In this document: positions 42,807 through 51,233 of the stretch, one piece after another
Numbering within the stretch: the first letter of the stretch is position 1
Layout: the number at the start of each line of letters is the position of its first letter
Source of the DNA: Chitinophaga filiformis
GTDB taxonomy: Bacteria; Bacteroidota; Bacteroidia; Chitinophagales; Chitinophagaceae
Direction: 5' to 3'
DNA length: 64,000 nucleotides
Assembly (NCBI RefSeq): GCF_023100805.1
Contig: NZ_CP095855.1
Location: 3,203,001 to 3,267,000 of the forward strand
The notes under the pieces: generated by a model
What the model saw: the letters and a program-made list of their open reading frames with translations, nothing else
Database searches by the model: none
What the model was told of the DNA's origin: nothing
Position numbers and translations under genes: made by a program

Positions 42807-43571
42807 ATGACCATGAGATCCGGTATACTATTACTATGCTTTGCCGCCCTTGCAGGCAGCCTGAAGGCCCAGATCAGTGCGCCCGATACTTTAAAGACAG
42901 CAAAAGGGAACCTGGTGATACAGCCGGTAGAACATGCCAGCCTGGTACTCTCGATAGGCGGTACTGTTATTTACGCAGATCCTGCCGGTAAAACAAGCCA
43001 TTTTAAGGGCCTTCCTGCGCCTGATATCATCCTCATTACAGATATACATGGCGACCACTTCGATTCCGCTGCTATTGGTTCCCTGAAGACCAGCAATACC
43101 CGCCTGATCGTGCCGCAGGCAGTGGCCGACAAATTGCCGGCATCTTATAAGCCGCAGGTGACCGTATTAAAGAATTTCGGAGTAACTACCCAGAATGGTA
43201 TTACAATCAATGCTATCCCCATGTATAACCTGCCGGAAACACCCGATTCCAAACATCCCAAAGGCCGGGGAAACGGGTATATCGTGACTGCCGGCGGCAC
43301 CCGTATCTACATATCGGGCGATACGCAGGGTATCCCTGAAATGCGCTCCCTAAGAAATATCAATGTGGCCTTCGTATGTATGAACCTGCCTTATACCATG
43401 GACGTGGCAGAAGCAGCAGACGCTGTACTGGCCTTTAAACCACGGATCGTTTATCCCTATCACTACCGTGGTGCAAAGGGCTTAAGCGATGTGAATGCCT
43501 TTAAAGGAAAAGTGAATGCCGGGAACAAGAACATAGAAGTACGCCTGCGTAACTGGTATCCGCAGCCCTAG
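42807..43571 (+). CDS. Periplasmic MBL-fold metal-dependent hydrolase (UlaG-like)
   Basis: This exported protein of about 254 residues (signal ending GSLKAQ) has the metallo-beta-lactamase fold. The metal motif reads ITDIHGDHFDSAAI, with His, Asp and His in place (HxHxDH written as DIHGDHFD). The later EHASLVLSIGGTVIYADPAG and ISGDTQGIPEM segments match the UlaG/YcbL-like group of small MBL hydrolases. The C-terminus contains VYPYHYRG with the last metal-binding His. Substrate unknown; relatives act on lactones or phosphodiesters. ATG 42807 was chosen; ATG 42813 is nearly equal. Confidence 0.85.
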   Translation: MTMRSGILLLCFAALAGSLKAQISAPDTLKTAKGNLVIQPVEHASLVLSIGGTVIYADPAGKTSHFKGLPAPDIILITDIHGDHFDSAAIGSLKTSNTRLIVPQAVADKLPASYKPQVTVLKNFGVTTQNGITINAIPMYNLPETPDSKHPKGRGNGYIVTAGGTRIYISGDTQGIPEMRSLRNINVAFVCMNLPYTMDVAEAADAVLAFKPRIVYPYHYRGAKGLSDVNAFKGKVNAGNKNIEVRLRNWYPQP

Positions 43572-43665
43572 GGGTATTTGAAATGATTATTTAAGGAGCA
43601 TGTAATAAAAAGCAAATGCAGCTCCCGCGGCTTACTTAAAAAGCTGCTGCAATGATCTGATAGAA

Positions 43666-43742
43666 GCGTGCGTACCAGGTGTGAATTGCACTCAAAGTGT
43701 CTGACTTTGAGGTAGTTCACACCCGGTACGCTCGCTTTTTTT
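43666..43742 (+). terminator. Long hairpin terminator
   Basis: Left arm from 43666 (GCGTGCGTACCAGGTGTGAA) and right arm to 43735 (TTCACACCCGGTACGCTCGC) pair with few mismatches, extended by CTCAAAGT/ACTTTGAG. The T-run (43736-43742) is strong. It ends the MBL-fold gene; the stem is unusually long for a terminator. Confidence 0.85.
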
Positions 43743-43865
43743 ATGCCCTCAGGGAAAATTGTCCATCAGGTTGGGAAATACCGTCATTCTCCACGGTGCT
43801 ATTTTGAACCATCTTTGTATCACAAAACGAAACAAACACAAAAACAACTCAAAAATATACACACA

Positions 43866-44651
43866 ATGAAAACAAGATCGACTTCAAAATGGCAATTAAA
43901 GAGCGCTTTGTTTACAGTATTGGCACTGATCCTGAGCCTCGTTTCCGTATCATCTTTTGCGCAGAACAAGACTGCCAAGAACATTGTACTTGTTCATGGT
44001 GCATTCGTAGATGGCTCCGGCTGGAAAAAAGTGCATGACATCTTAGTGAAGAAAGGATATAAAGTGACCATCGTGCAGTATCCGCTCACTTCCCTGGCAG
44101 ATGACGTTGCAGCTACCAAACGTATACTGGACAGGCAGGATGGTCCTACCGTGCTGGTTGGTCATTCCTGGGGTGGCACCATCATCACCGAAGCCGGTAC
44201 CCATCCGAATGTAGCATCTCTGGTATATGTGGCGGCTTTCCAGCCTGACAAAGGTGAAAATACGCTCCAGTGGGCAACTTCATTACCTGGTGCTCCTGAA
44301 GCAGGTATTCTGCCTCCGGATGAAAAAGGATTTCTGTACTATGATATCGCGAAGTTCCATGCTGGTTTCGCAGCAGATCTGAGCAAATCAGAAGCAGACT
44401 TTATGGCTGCATCACAGGCGCCCATCTTCGGTGCAAGTTTTACAACGCCGGTAGCTGATGCCGCATGGAAAACAAAACCAGCCTATGCAGTGGTTGCTAC
44501 AGAAGATAAAGCCATTGTTCCCGGCATTCAACGTAACATGTACAAACGTGCAGGCGATAAAGTAACGGAAGTAAAGGGTAGTCACGCAGTATTCATTTCA
44601 CAGCCCGAAGCAGTTGCAAAAGTGATCATAGCCGCGGCTGAAGGAAAATAG
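43866..44651 (+). CDS. Secreted alpha/beta hydrolase
   Basis: This exported protein of about 261 residues has a signal ending SVSSFAQ, and then an alpha/beta hydrolase core: NIVLVHGAFVDGSGWKK (oxyanion), the nucleophile elbow GHSWGG (Ser in VLVGHSWGGTIITEAGTHP), an acid in the EDKAIVPG turn, and His in GSHAVFISQPEAV. It resembles the small esterase/EstC-like group that acts on esters or lactones. ATG 43866 begins directly at the signal, so the upstream frame (43743-43865), which would add 41 residues, was rejected. It converges with the AraC gene with a hairpin between them. Confidence 0.85.
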   Translation: MKTRSTSKWQLKSALFTVLALILSLVSVSSFAQNKTAKNIVLVHGAFVDGSGWKKVHDILVKKGYKVTIVQYPLTSLADDVAATKRILDRQDGPTVLVGHSWGGTIITEAGTHPNVASLVYVAAFQPDKGENTLQWATSLPGAPEAGILPPDEKGFLYYDIAKFHAGFAADLSKSEADFMAASQAPIFGASFTTPVADAAWKTKPAYAVVATEDKAIVPGIQRNMYKRAGDKVTEVKGSHAVFISQPEAVAKVIIAAAEGK

Positions 44652-44695
44652 TTTTGGAAGACCAGACCGATGATAACCAGTGTGGACAACAAAAA

Positions 44696-44724
44696 ACAGG
44701 GCCTTCATTGGCCCTGTTCTTTTA
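44696..44724. terminator. Hairpin terminator between convergent genes
   Basis: AACAGGGCC (44696-44704) pairs with GGCCCTGTT (44711-44719), followed by CTTTT. It lies between the hydrolase and AraC regulator stops and probably serves the former, and maybe both. Confidence 0.8.
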
Positions 44725-44762
44725 TTGTTAATAAGTCAGCGGAAATTAGTGGATGTCATCAA

Positions 44763-45641
44763 TCAGTTCCATGCTTTTTTCAGGGAATTCCTGTAAGCCT
44801 GCGGTGAAGTATTGATGGCATTCTTAAAATACCTGCTAAAATGATATTCATCTTTAAACCCAAGATCATACGCGATCTCTTTAATGGGCTTGGAGGTCAG
44901 GTACAGGTCCCGCTTTGCTTCCACGATGATCCTTTCTGTGATCATGTCGGTCGGGGTCCTGCCATAATATTCCTTCACGATTTTTCCCAGGTTTTTAACG
45001 GTCATATTCAGCAGGTCAGCATATTCGCCGGCACTGTGTTTCTCCCGGAAGTGTTTATCAACATAGGCTTTGAACTGCAGCAGTGCGTCCGGCTCGCCCG
45101 CTTGTTCAGTAACAGGCGGCTTCACGTCGTGCTGCGATACCTTTATCCGCGTTACATTGATCAGCAATATCTTCAGATAAGAGATCAGCAGGTCATGCTG
45201 GGCAAGCCCTGCTACCTGCAGCTCATTCTCCACCTGTGTGATCAGCAGCCTGATCATCGGCGCTTCCTCCGCAGGAATATTTACCAGCGGTGTCTGGTTA
45301 ATATTATTAAACAGGATGCCATCGCACGCTACTTCCTTATGATGTTTGATAACACAAAAAAAGTCGTGGTGGAAATTCAGCATCACGCCTTTCATGTGTG
45401 CTCCACTGATCATAAATGGTTGGCCGGGGGCAAAGAAAAGCATCGATCCTTTGGAGATATTGTACTCCGCGAAATCGGCTTTCAGCTGCCCTTCTCCTTC
45501 AGAAAACCATATAATGGAGAAATATCCAACCCGTTGCAGTTCCTTAAAATATGCGTTGTCTTCAAAATGTATCATTCTGAAACCCATGCTGCCGTCAACA
45601 GGGTTTTTGATCTCAAGCGCTGGTGTTGTTGTAGTTGCCAT
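44763..45641 (-). CDS. AraC family transcriptional regulator
   Basis: This 292-residue protein has an N-terminal cupin-like sensing domain (about 15-130, with VGYFSIIWFSEGEGQLKAD and FFAPGQPFMISG) and a C-terminal AraC HTH pair: AGEYADLLNMTVKNLGKIVKEYYGRTP and IKEIAYDLGFKDEYHFSRYFKNAI followed by SPQAYR. The cupin suggests it binds a small ligand such as a sugar or aromatic. It is the last of a minus-strand group: histidine kinase (46396), LytTR regulator (45654, 12 bp gap) and then this gene. It may be regulated by the pair, or regulate alongside it. Confidence 0.9.
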   Translation of the reverse strand: MATTTTPALEIKNPVDGSMGFRMIHFEDNAYFKELQRVGYFSIIWFSEGEGQLKADFAEYNISKGSMLFFAPGQPFMISGAHMKGVMLNFHHDFFCVIKHHKEVACDGILFNNINQTPLVNIPAEEAPMIRLLITQVENELQVAGLAQHDLLISYLKILLINVTRIKVSQHDVKPPVTEQAGEPDALLQFKAYVDKHFREKHSAGEYADLLNMTVKNLGKIVKEYYGRTPTDMITERIIVEAKRDLYLTSKPIKEIAYDLGFKDEYHFSRYFKNAINTSPQAYRNSLKKAWN

Positions 45642-45653
45642 ATGCAGTAAAGC

Positions 45654-46415
45654 TTACCTGTTCTCGAGCCAGGACAGGAACATCTGTACTTTTTCTTTGT
45701 TGATTAATAATTTTTCGGGAGTTGGAATGACCAGGTTAACGAGCAGTTTCCTGGCGAAATAATGTTCCACGTCCTTTATTGCCTTGAAATTGACCAGGTA
45801 CTGCCGGTTAAGACGGAAGAACTGATCGGGCGATAACATACTATACACCTGGTCAAGCGACTGATTGATGCTATATTCCTCCTGGTTGAAGGTCTTGATG
45901 ATCGTTGCCTCATGCTTGATGTAGAAGAAAGCAATGGCTTCTGTAGAGATATTGACGTACTTGTTATTTTTGAAGACCAGGAAGTTCTTCTTGCCTGCCG
46001 GCGCCGATACCTTTGCCAGCAGATCGTTCAGCTGGGGAACCGTATGCTGTTGGAAAAAGTTCTTCAACTCATCTACTTTTTTGAAAGCCCCGATGATGTC
46101 ATCTTTGGAAAACGGCTTTAGTACATAGTCAACGCCATTCGCTTTGAATGCATCCAGTGTATAGTCTTCGAACGCTGTGCAAAATACCACAGGGCATGCA
46201 ATCTTAACTGCCTTAAAGATATTAAAACAGAGCCCGTCAGACAGCTGGATATCCATAAAGATCAGGTCCGGCTGTTCATTTTCAGAAAGGTATTTCACGC
46301 TGGATGAGACGCTTTGCAGCTGTGACACTATTTTTGCTTCCGGTCTGATCTTCACGATCAATGCCGCCAGCGAAGCTGCCGCCTTGATCTCGTCTTCAAT
46401 AATGAGTATATTCAT
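45654..46415 (-). CDS. LytTR family response regulator
   Basis: This 253-residue response regulator has a receiver domain (1-120) with the acidic pair at IEDE, the phospho-acceptor Asp55 in LIFMDIQLSDG and Lys in VLKPF. The C-terminal LytTR DNA-binding domain (about 145-250) contains FLVFKNNKYVNISTEAIAFFYI and DQFFRLNRQYLVNFKAI. LytTR regulators bind imperfect direct repeats at promoters. It pairs with the sensor kinase gene directly upstream, whose stop lies 20 nt inside this gene's start, so translation is probably coupled. Confidence 0.92.
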   Translation of the reverse strand: MNILIIEDEIKAAASLAALIVKIRPEAKIVSQLQSVSSSVKYLSENEQPDLIFMDIQLSDGLCFNIFKAVKIACPVVFCTAFEDYTLDAFKANGVDYVLKPFSKDDIIGAFKKVDELKNFFQQHTVPQLNDLLAKVSAPAGKKNFLVFKNNKYVNISTEAIAFFYIKHEATIIKTFNQEEYSINQSLDQVYSMLSPDQFFRLNRQYLVNFKAIKDVEHYFARKLLVNLVIPTPEKLLINKEKVQMFLSWLENR

Positions 46416-47415
46416 GGATCACTGGTAGTTTTACCTTAAATATTTTTTCGTCAGCTTCAATGATGATCTCTTTTTCCAGAAGATGATTATATCTTTCGCT
46501 GATGTTGTTCAATCCTACTTTCATGGAAGTTTCCGGGTCCATTTTAAGCTGTACATCGTTCTCCACGATAATCATATCCTTTTCAGAATAGATCCTGATC
46601 TCCAGCGGCTGCTCCAGCGATACGATATTATGCTTGATGCAATTCTCCACCAGGAGCTGCAAGGTGAAGGGCGGGATCAGCGACTGCAGATGAGCAGGAT
46701 CAACGGTATTGCTAAGATGAATACCATCCTCAAACCGCGCTTTCAGCAGGAACATATATGCAGACAAGATATTCAATTCTTCCGACAGATGAATCAGGTC
46801 CAGTTTACGGCTTTCCAGTGTGAAGCGGTAAAACTCAGACAGCTTTAACACGAAATCGACCGACTGTTTATCGTTGGTCTCGATCATCGTTTTCAGTGTA
46901 TTGAGACTGTTGAACAGGAAATGAGGATTGATCTGTTGCTTGAGCAGTTCATACTGGGCGCCGAGATTGTCTGACTTTGTACGCTCCAGTTCTATGCTGA
47001 CCTGCTGGTTCTGATAGTTCTGGTACAGCAGGTGCAGGATCATATAAAACCCAAGATTGATCATGATACCCCTTACCTCCACCATCAGCATCACCGGACC
47101 GAAATTAATATGGGAAAGCAACCACTGTTGACAATAAGCCAGCAGTAACATAATACCGATCCCAAATACAAGACTGGTGAGCAGCCGGCGTACTGACAGC
47201 CCCTTGTTGATATCCCGCCTGGAATAGGTGGGCAGGGTATAGATATTGTAATACCATACGAGTACGGAGAAGATAAAAGTGATCCCGGAATTGACCAGGG
47301 CTTCCGCTAAGTTAAATGGCCGCTCCGCAATTTTAGGTACGGAGGCAATGATGCCCAGGAACAGTGAACTGCACCAGATGATCCAGGGTGATACTTTGAA
47401 TGTTTTCTTGTTCAT
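46396..47415 (-). CDS. LytS-like sensor histidine kinase
   Basis: This protein of about 339 residues has four membrane segments in the first 130 residues (WIIWCSSLFLGIIASV, LVNSGITFIFSVLVWYY, LVFGIGIMLLLAYCQQWL, GIMINLGFYMILHLLYQ). The HisKA_YesM/LytS domain follows: LLKQQINPHFLFNSLNTLKT with the phospho-acceptor His, then an ATPase region (LQLLVENCIKHNIV with N-box Asn). Classic G boxes are degenerate, as usual for this family. ATG 47415 is preferred over 47487: the candidate promoter box at 47452-47459 lies between the two, so the longer start would not be transcribed. It probably phosphorylates the LytTR regulator downstream. Confidence 0.9.
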   Translation of the reverse strand: MNKKTFKVSPWIIWCSSLFLGIIASVPKIAERPFNLAEALVNSGITFIFSVLVWYYNIYTLPTYSRRDINKGLSVRRLLTSLVFGIGIMLLLAYCQQWLLSHINFGPVMLMVEVRGIMINLGFYMILHLLYQNYQNQQVSIELERTKSDNLGAQYELLKQQINPHFLFNSLNTLKTMIETNDKQSVDFVLKLSEFYRFTLESRKLDLIHLSEELNILSAYMFLLKARFEDGIHLSNTVDPAHLQSLIPPFTLQLLVENCIKHNIVSLEQPLEIRIYSEKDMIIVENDVQLKMDPETSMKVGLNNISERYNHLLEKEIIIEADEKIFKVKLPVIHEYTHY

Positions 47416-47451
47416 TACAGTTAATGCTTTATAGAATGCAGGCCATTGGGC

Positions 47452-47459
47452 CAAAGATA
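47452..47459 (-). promoter_or_regulatory. Candidate -7 box for the LytS-LytTR operon
   Basis: The minus strand reads TATCTTTG (TAnnTTTG). The predicted start near 47447 gives about 32 nt before ATG 47415. This decides the start of the sensor kinase. Confidence 0.45.
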
Positions 47460-47658
47460 GAGTTAATTCTCGCTGATTGCTATACAAATTATATATCCGT
47501 TGATGTATCGAATCACGTTTCTGTTGACTTTTTTATCGTTGGTGGCAGGGAGTACCGGCTGATAAAATTATAACGATGTTAACTGCGGGAACAGGAGGAA
47601 CAGGGGGAAGCAGGCAGATTAAGGTGGGAAGTGGACAATCAGGTCCTTTAAAAAAGGC

Positions 47659-48813
47659 TTATGCTTTCCGGCATTTCAGTTTCAGCACCCCGGCGGCATT
47701 TGTATAACCACCGCCGGCGCCGTCTACAAAGTGGATATGCCCGTCTTTCATATCGCGGACATAACAGGACATCACCGATTCTTTACTGACATAACAGGCA
47801 TAGAAGATCTCTCCGGCCTGTTCCAGCCTGTTCAGTTTTTCTTCCAGGGACTGGCGTTGTTGCGCTGTGCCGGCAATGACGGTATTGATCTTACCATCTA
47901 TCACCAGTGTATCAGACATTTCCACCAGTCGTGTGAGATAAGATCTGCCTGTTTTGGTCTGGAAGTAGATGTAACCAAACACGGTGGTGAACCAGCTCTG
48001 AATGAGTGAAAAGACCTTCATGCCACCAAACCTGGCGCGTATTTCAGAGCCCAGTTTTGTAAAGGAAGCTTTGAGCCTGAGTTTAGCTATCGAGATAGGT
48101 TGCCTTTTCTCGGGAGCGCCATAGATTTCGTCGATATAGGAAATGACTTTCTGAAAGGCGCTTGACTGCTGAAGGTTGTCGGTGGCAAGGACAATCAGGC
48201 TGACTACTTCATAGTTGTTTGCCGGTGGTTTGATCCTGTCCCAGCGGCATTGCATGCCGCTAAGGTCCAGTTCATGCCCCTGAGGCGCCTGAGGGAGGAA
48301 CAGGTAATCGTTTCCTTTAATGATTTTTTCAGCATAACTCAGGCCACTTCCCAGCAATATTGGAATGGTGAAATTGCCGGAGCTGGTGAATTTGGTGATC
48401 CTGAGTGCATGTCCGCGGGCGTAGATCTCACTGACGTCTATAGTGCCCGCCCGCAGTTCGATGTTGAAGTTCTCCAGAGTATTATGCCTGTACAACAAAA
48501 GCGCTGCCATAGCGGCGTCTTTCACCGATGGCGGAACAATAAAAGAAGCACCGTCCCCTCCAAAGAAGAAAGGGACGGTGATATTTGCTTTAAAACAGAT
48601 GTTCAATACTGCAACAATGCTTCCGGTAGCAATCAGGTTGACGGTTTCGTGCAATCCTTTTTGTACGACGGCCGTAGAGCCTTTAATATCTGTTACAATA
48701 ACGTGCCAGGTATCGGGGACCTGGTAAAATAAGTGCGCTTCCGTCAACAGTTCACTGAGAGGAATACGATTGACCGGTAATCTGGAATAGAACAGATCGT
48801 TGTTTGCTGACAT
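47659..48813 (-). CDS. DUF3095 protein with nucleotide-cyclase-like motifs
   Basis: This 384-residue protein has no signal peptide and matches DUF3095. Two motifs stand out: VTDIKGSTAVV (Asp42) and FFFGGDGASFIVP (Asp87). These are the two metal-binding Asp-containing motifs of class III adenylate/guanylate cyclases (DI.GST and GGDG). The middle has GTIDVSEIYARGHALRITKFT, and the C-terminal part (about 260-384) is a separate alpha/beta domain (YVSKESVMSCYVRDMKDGHIHFVDGAGGGYTNAAG). It may make a cyclic nucleotide, or be an inactive relative. It lies 26 bp downstream of the barrel gene 48840-49553, in the same direction, so the two are probably cotranscribed. Confidence 0.78.
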   Translation of the reverse strand: MSANNDLFYSRLPVNRIPLSELLTEAHLFYQVPDTWHVIVTDIKGSTAVVQKGLHETVNLIATGSIVAVLNICFKANITVPFFFGGDGASFIVPPSVKDAAMAALLLYRHNTLENFNIELRAGTIDVSEIYARGHALRITKFTSSGNFTIPILLGSGLSYAEKIIKGNDYLFLPQAPQGHELDLSGMQCRWDRIKPPANNYEVVSLIVLATDNLQQSSAFQKVISYIDEIYGAPEKRQPISIAKLRLKASFTKLGSEIRARFGGMKVFSLIQSWFTTVFGYIYFQTKTGRSYLTRLVEMSDTLVIDGKINTVIAGTAQQRQSLEEKLNRLEQAGEIFYACYVSKESVMSCYVRDMKDGHIHFVDGAGGGYTNAAGVLKLKCRKA

Positions 48814-48839
48814 AGTCCATTTACACCCTTTGGCGGGAA

Positions 48840-49553
48840 TTAGAAATGTAGCCTGAACTCAATATTCAGCGCCGGACCAGACTTGTTGTCTTTTACTTTG
48901 GAGCCGGGGATGCCATCGCCGTTGTTACCATGCACCGTTGTTGTCTGCTGCAGGGATGATACGAGGATCTGTGCACCGAAGCTTGCTTTTTCCGGTATTA
49001 CTTCAAAGAAGGGGCCGATACCTGCCAGTTCGCAGAAAGCATGCCCTTTTATTTTGACATATTCTTCCGGGGCACCTGGCTGGGATACCATCGATTTTAC
49101 GCTGATAGGGCCCCAGGTAGCGCCTACTATTGGCGCCAGGAAAACTGTTTTGGAGACAGGGATCATGTACTGCACAATAGGGCCCACCAGCATACTGATA
49201 CCGCGGGTATAGATACCTTTGCTCTTCTTGTCAGAAATGCTGATCCCTGCAGTTAAGCTAACCCCTACAGAGAACTTGTCAAAAAAGTGATATCCCCCTT
49301 TAGCAGACAGCTGTGCCGCTGTGCCGATGTATTGACCCATGGGCGCCACAGAACCGGTGAGGCCGAGACCGCCGCCGATCCAATAGTCACCTTTGTTGAT
49401 CTTTAGCGTATAGGCCTTCTTTTTAGCCGGCGTCAGGGACGCGTCGAGCGTTTGCGCAGAGCAGGTAATTAAAGGCATCAGGGCGATCATCAGAGGTACC
49501 AGGAAAAAAAGCAATACGGCTTTTGCAGGTATTAGTCGTTGTTTGTTTTTCAT
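48840..49553 (-). CDS. Outer-membrane beta-barrel protein (porin-like)
   Basis: This exported protein of about 237 residues has a signal (MKNKQRLIPAKAVLLFFLVPL) and alternating aromatic beta strands characteristic of a small outer-membrane barrel (GDYWIGGGLGLTGSVAPMG, FSVGVSLTAGISIS, TVFLAPIVGATWGPISV), ending with LNIEFRLHF, a terminal Phe as expected for barrel insertion. Not a TonB receptor. It may be an OmpA-like or PorV/T9SS-type barrel; the exact role is unknown. Start 49553 begins at the signal. The gene-free kilobase 49554-50603 lies upstream. Confidence 0.75.
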   Translation of the reverse strand: MKNKQRLIPAKAVLLFFLVPLMIALMPLITCSAQTLDASLTPAKKKAYTLKINKGDYWIGGGLGLTGSVAPMGQYIGTAAQLSAKGGYHFFDKFSVGVSLTAGISISDKKSKGIYTRGISMLVGPIVQYMIPVSKTVFLAPIVGATWGPISVKSMVSQPGAPEEYVKIKGHAFCELAGIGPFFEVIPEKASFGAQILVSSLQQTTTVHGNNGDGIPGSKVKDNKSGPALNIEFRLHF

Positions 49554-50017
49554 GCAGGAAGTTTGTTTGGTTGTAAAAATGCGAGACATATACTGTTCTT
49601 TGTCATTAGAGAAAATACCGTTGGTGAAGCAGTTGTAGTTTTACATCATAGCATATCATTCACGTATATCTTGATATTTATTAATGTGAATAAAGTGGTG
49701 TTAAGGGACGTGATAGCATGAACTTCACATGATTTTAGTATTTGGTTGATAACTGACGGCCTGGGGCTTGATTTTTATTAACTCCTTGTTTGCTACCCTA
49801 CTGTAAGCAAATGTACAGTACTTCCAGGGAAAAGTAAAGTCTTTTCAGTACAAGATAATGGAAAATCTGCTGCGGCCCCGGCAGATCGGAAAAGTATGAA
49901 ATATTCCGGAATTATCTGCTGCGGAATAATGAAATTACAATGACCTGTAAAGTTAATACTGCACCGTCGCAACAAATTGTAAAGCTTTTTCTGTACGGCG
50001 CCCAGGTATTGCTTTTT

Positions 50018-50194
50018 TTACCGCTTTGATACCGCTTTAATACCGCTAATCTTACGTTAATCTTACGTCCCCGAACGTAGAATTAACGTAAGATTAGCGG
50101 TATTAAAGCGGTATCTGCAAGGTACCTGAAATAGATTTACACCTAAAAAAAGTGTAAACCTATTTCAGGATCTGACACGGCATCAAAGCGATAT
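50018..50194 (+). other. Large nested hairpin element (40-bp near-perfect arms plus 18-bp hairpin)
   Basis: Arms 50029-50068 and 50075-50114 pair at 38 of 40 positions with a 6-nt loop. They carry repeats of TACCGCTTTA and TCTTACGT. A second hairpin follows at once (50125-50142 with 50152-50169, 17 of 18 pairs, A-rich loop). An outer copy of the unit, at 50018-50030, pairs with 50182-50194 (nine consecutive bases perfect), enclosing both. The result is a three-way-junction-like structure. No open reading frame accounts for it. It could be a non-coding RNA, a protein-binding cruciform or a mobile miniature element; I cannot choose. Confidence 0.65.
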
Positions 50195-50347
50195 CGAAGT
50201 GGGGAAAAAGCAGAGAAATTTCCGGTTCATATCCGGTAGAGGTTCGGTGGAGGTACACTCAAAGTGTGAATATGCCAGGATTTGATAAAGTGTAACTATG
50301 CGCTTTTGCGGCGCCCCGATACGCGTGGCTGCAGTTCGTCCCCTCAT

Positions 50348-50386
50348 TTTTGCGGTTTGTATACATGATTTTGCGTCTTGTATACA
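50348..50386 (+). repeat. Two-copy 21-bp-period direct repeat upstream of the RidA promoter
   Basis: TTTTGCGGTTTGTATACA (50348-50365) and TTTTGCGTCTTGTATACA (50369-50386) match at 16 of 18 bases, with a 21-bp period (two helix turns). Lies 90-130 bp upstream of the promoter at 50478-50508. The spacing fits a tandem regulator-binding site, such as for LytTR-type or AraC-type proteins; that is inference. Positions 49554-50017 hold no gene that I can support. Confidence 0.5.
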
Positions 50387-50477
50387 CGCTGCCAAACTGC
50401 TTTGGAATCTTTTCTAATATTGCACTATAAAACAGGAAGGATGGAGGAAATATCCATCACAAAGCGTCAAAATGCCA

Positions 50478-50508
50478 TTTTGCAGCTTCCTGTTATATTA
50501 TACTTTTG
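50478..50508 (+). promoter_or_regulatory. Promoter for the secreted RidA gene (-33 TTTTG, -7 TACTTTTG)
   Basis: TTTTG at 50478-50482 and TACTTTTG at 50501-50508, 18 bp apart, are an almost ideal Bacteroidota promoter. Start near 50513 gives a leader of about 90 nt to ATG 50604. Confidence 0.6.
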
Positions 50509-50603
50509 TAGCATTCAATAAGACTCATAATATGAGCAACGTTGTACTGTTATAGTTAGTAGTAAGACGATCAATCATTGTTCAAACTTTAATCATTAAA
50601 CGT

Positions 50604-51116
50604 ATGAAAGTATTGCTGTTATTTATGTCGCTGCTGGTAAGTGCTGCTGTATTTGCACAGACACCGGAACAAAAGCTGGCAGAGCTAAAGATCGCGCTGC
50701 CGGAAGTGCCGCCCGCCATTGGCAGTTATGTGGATGTCAGGAGAGTAGGCAACCTGCTTTACTTATCCGGTAAAGGGCCCCGTAATGCCAACGGTGAATA
50801 CATTATTGGCAAGCTGGGACAAGAGCTCAGTGTACAACAGGGTTATGAAGCTGCAAAGCTAACGGCCATGAACCAACTGGCAGTGCTGAAAAAGGAACTG
50901 GGTAGCCTGGGGAAGGTGAAACAGATTGTAAAGGTAAATGGTTATGTGAATTGTACCGCAGCCTTTTCTGATCAGCCTAAAGTAATGAATGGCTTTTCGG
51001 ATCTGTTGATACAGGTGTTCGGAGAAAAAGGCCGGCATGCACGCACAGCGCTGGGAACGAATGCCCTGCCAATGAATATGGCAGTGGAGGTGGAGATGAT
51101 CGTAGAAGTGGAGTAG
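50604..51116 (+). CDS. Secreted RidA (YjgF/UK114) family protein
   Basis: This 170-residue protein has a signal peptide (MKVLLLFMSLLVSAAVFAQ) in front of a RidA-type domain: GNLLYLSGKGPRNANGEYIIGKLG, the AAKLTAMNQLAVLKKELGSLG helix, and the late ARTALGTNALPMNMAVEVEMIVEVE with the conserved Arg. RidA deaminates reactive enamine/imine intermediates, normally in the cytoplasm. Export to the periplasm is thus unusual but is seen in a RidA subgroup whose substrates are unknown. It has its own promoter and lies 155 bp before the glucanase gene. Confidence 0.85.
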   Translation: MKVLLLFMSLLVSAAVFAQTPEQKLAELKIALPEVPPAIGSYVDVRRVGNLLYLSGKGPRNANGEYIIGKLGQELSVQQGYEAAKLTAMNQLAVLKKELGSLGKVKQIVKVNGYVNCTAAFSDQPKVMNGFSDLLIQVFGEKGRHARTALGTNALPMNMAVEVEMIVEVE

Positions 51117-51233
51117 GGCAGTAGAAAACAATGCCTGAGTAGATTGAGAAAGGTTTTGCATTGTTTGTGAAGCAATAAGGCGGGCTTTATGAGTAGAGTG
51201 TTGTGCAGAGGGCAACTTACCGGATAATTAAGT

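Noticed and set aside
44841..45650. Long plus-strand frame of 269 codons
   Set aside because: It is antisense to the AraC regulator gene and has the Leu/Phe/His-rich look of a shadow frame.
50018..50194. The large hairpin as an integron attC site or insertion-sequence end
   Set aside because: There is no integrase or transposase gene nearby and I see no flanking target duplication. It is left as an unexplained structure.
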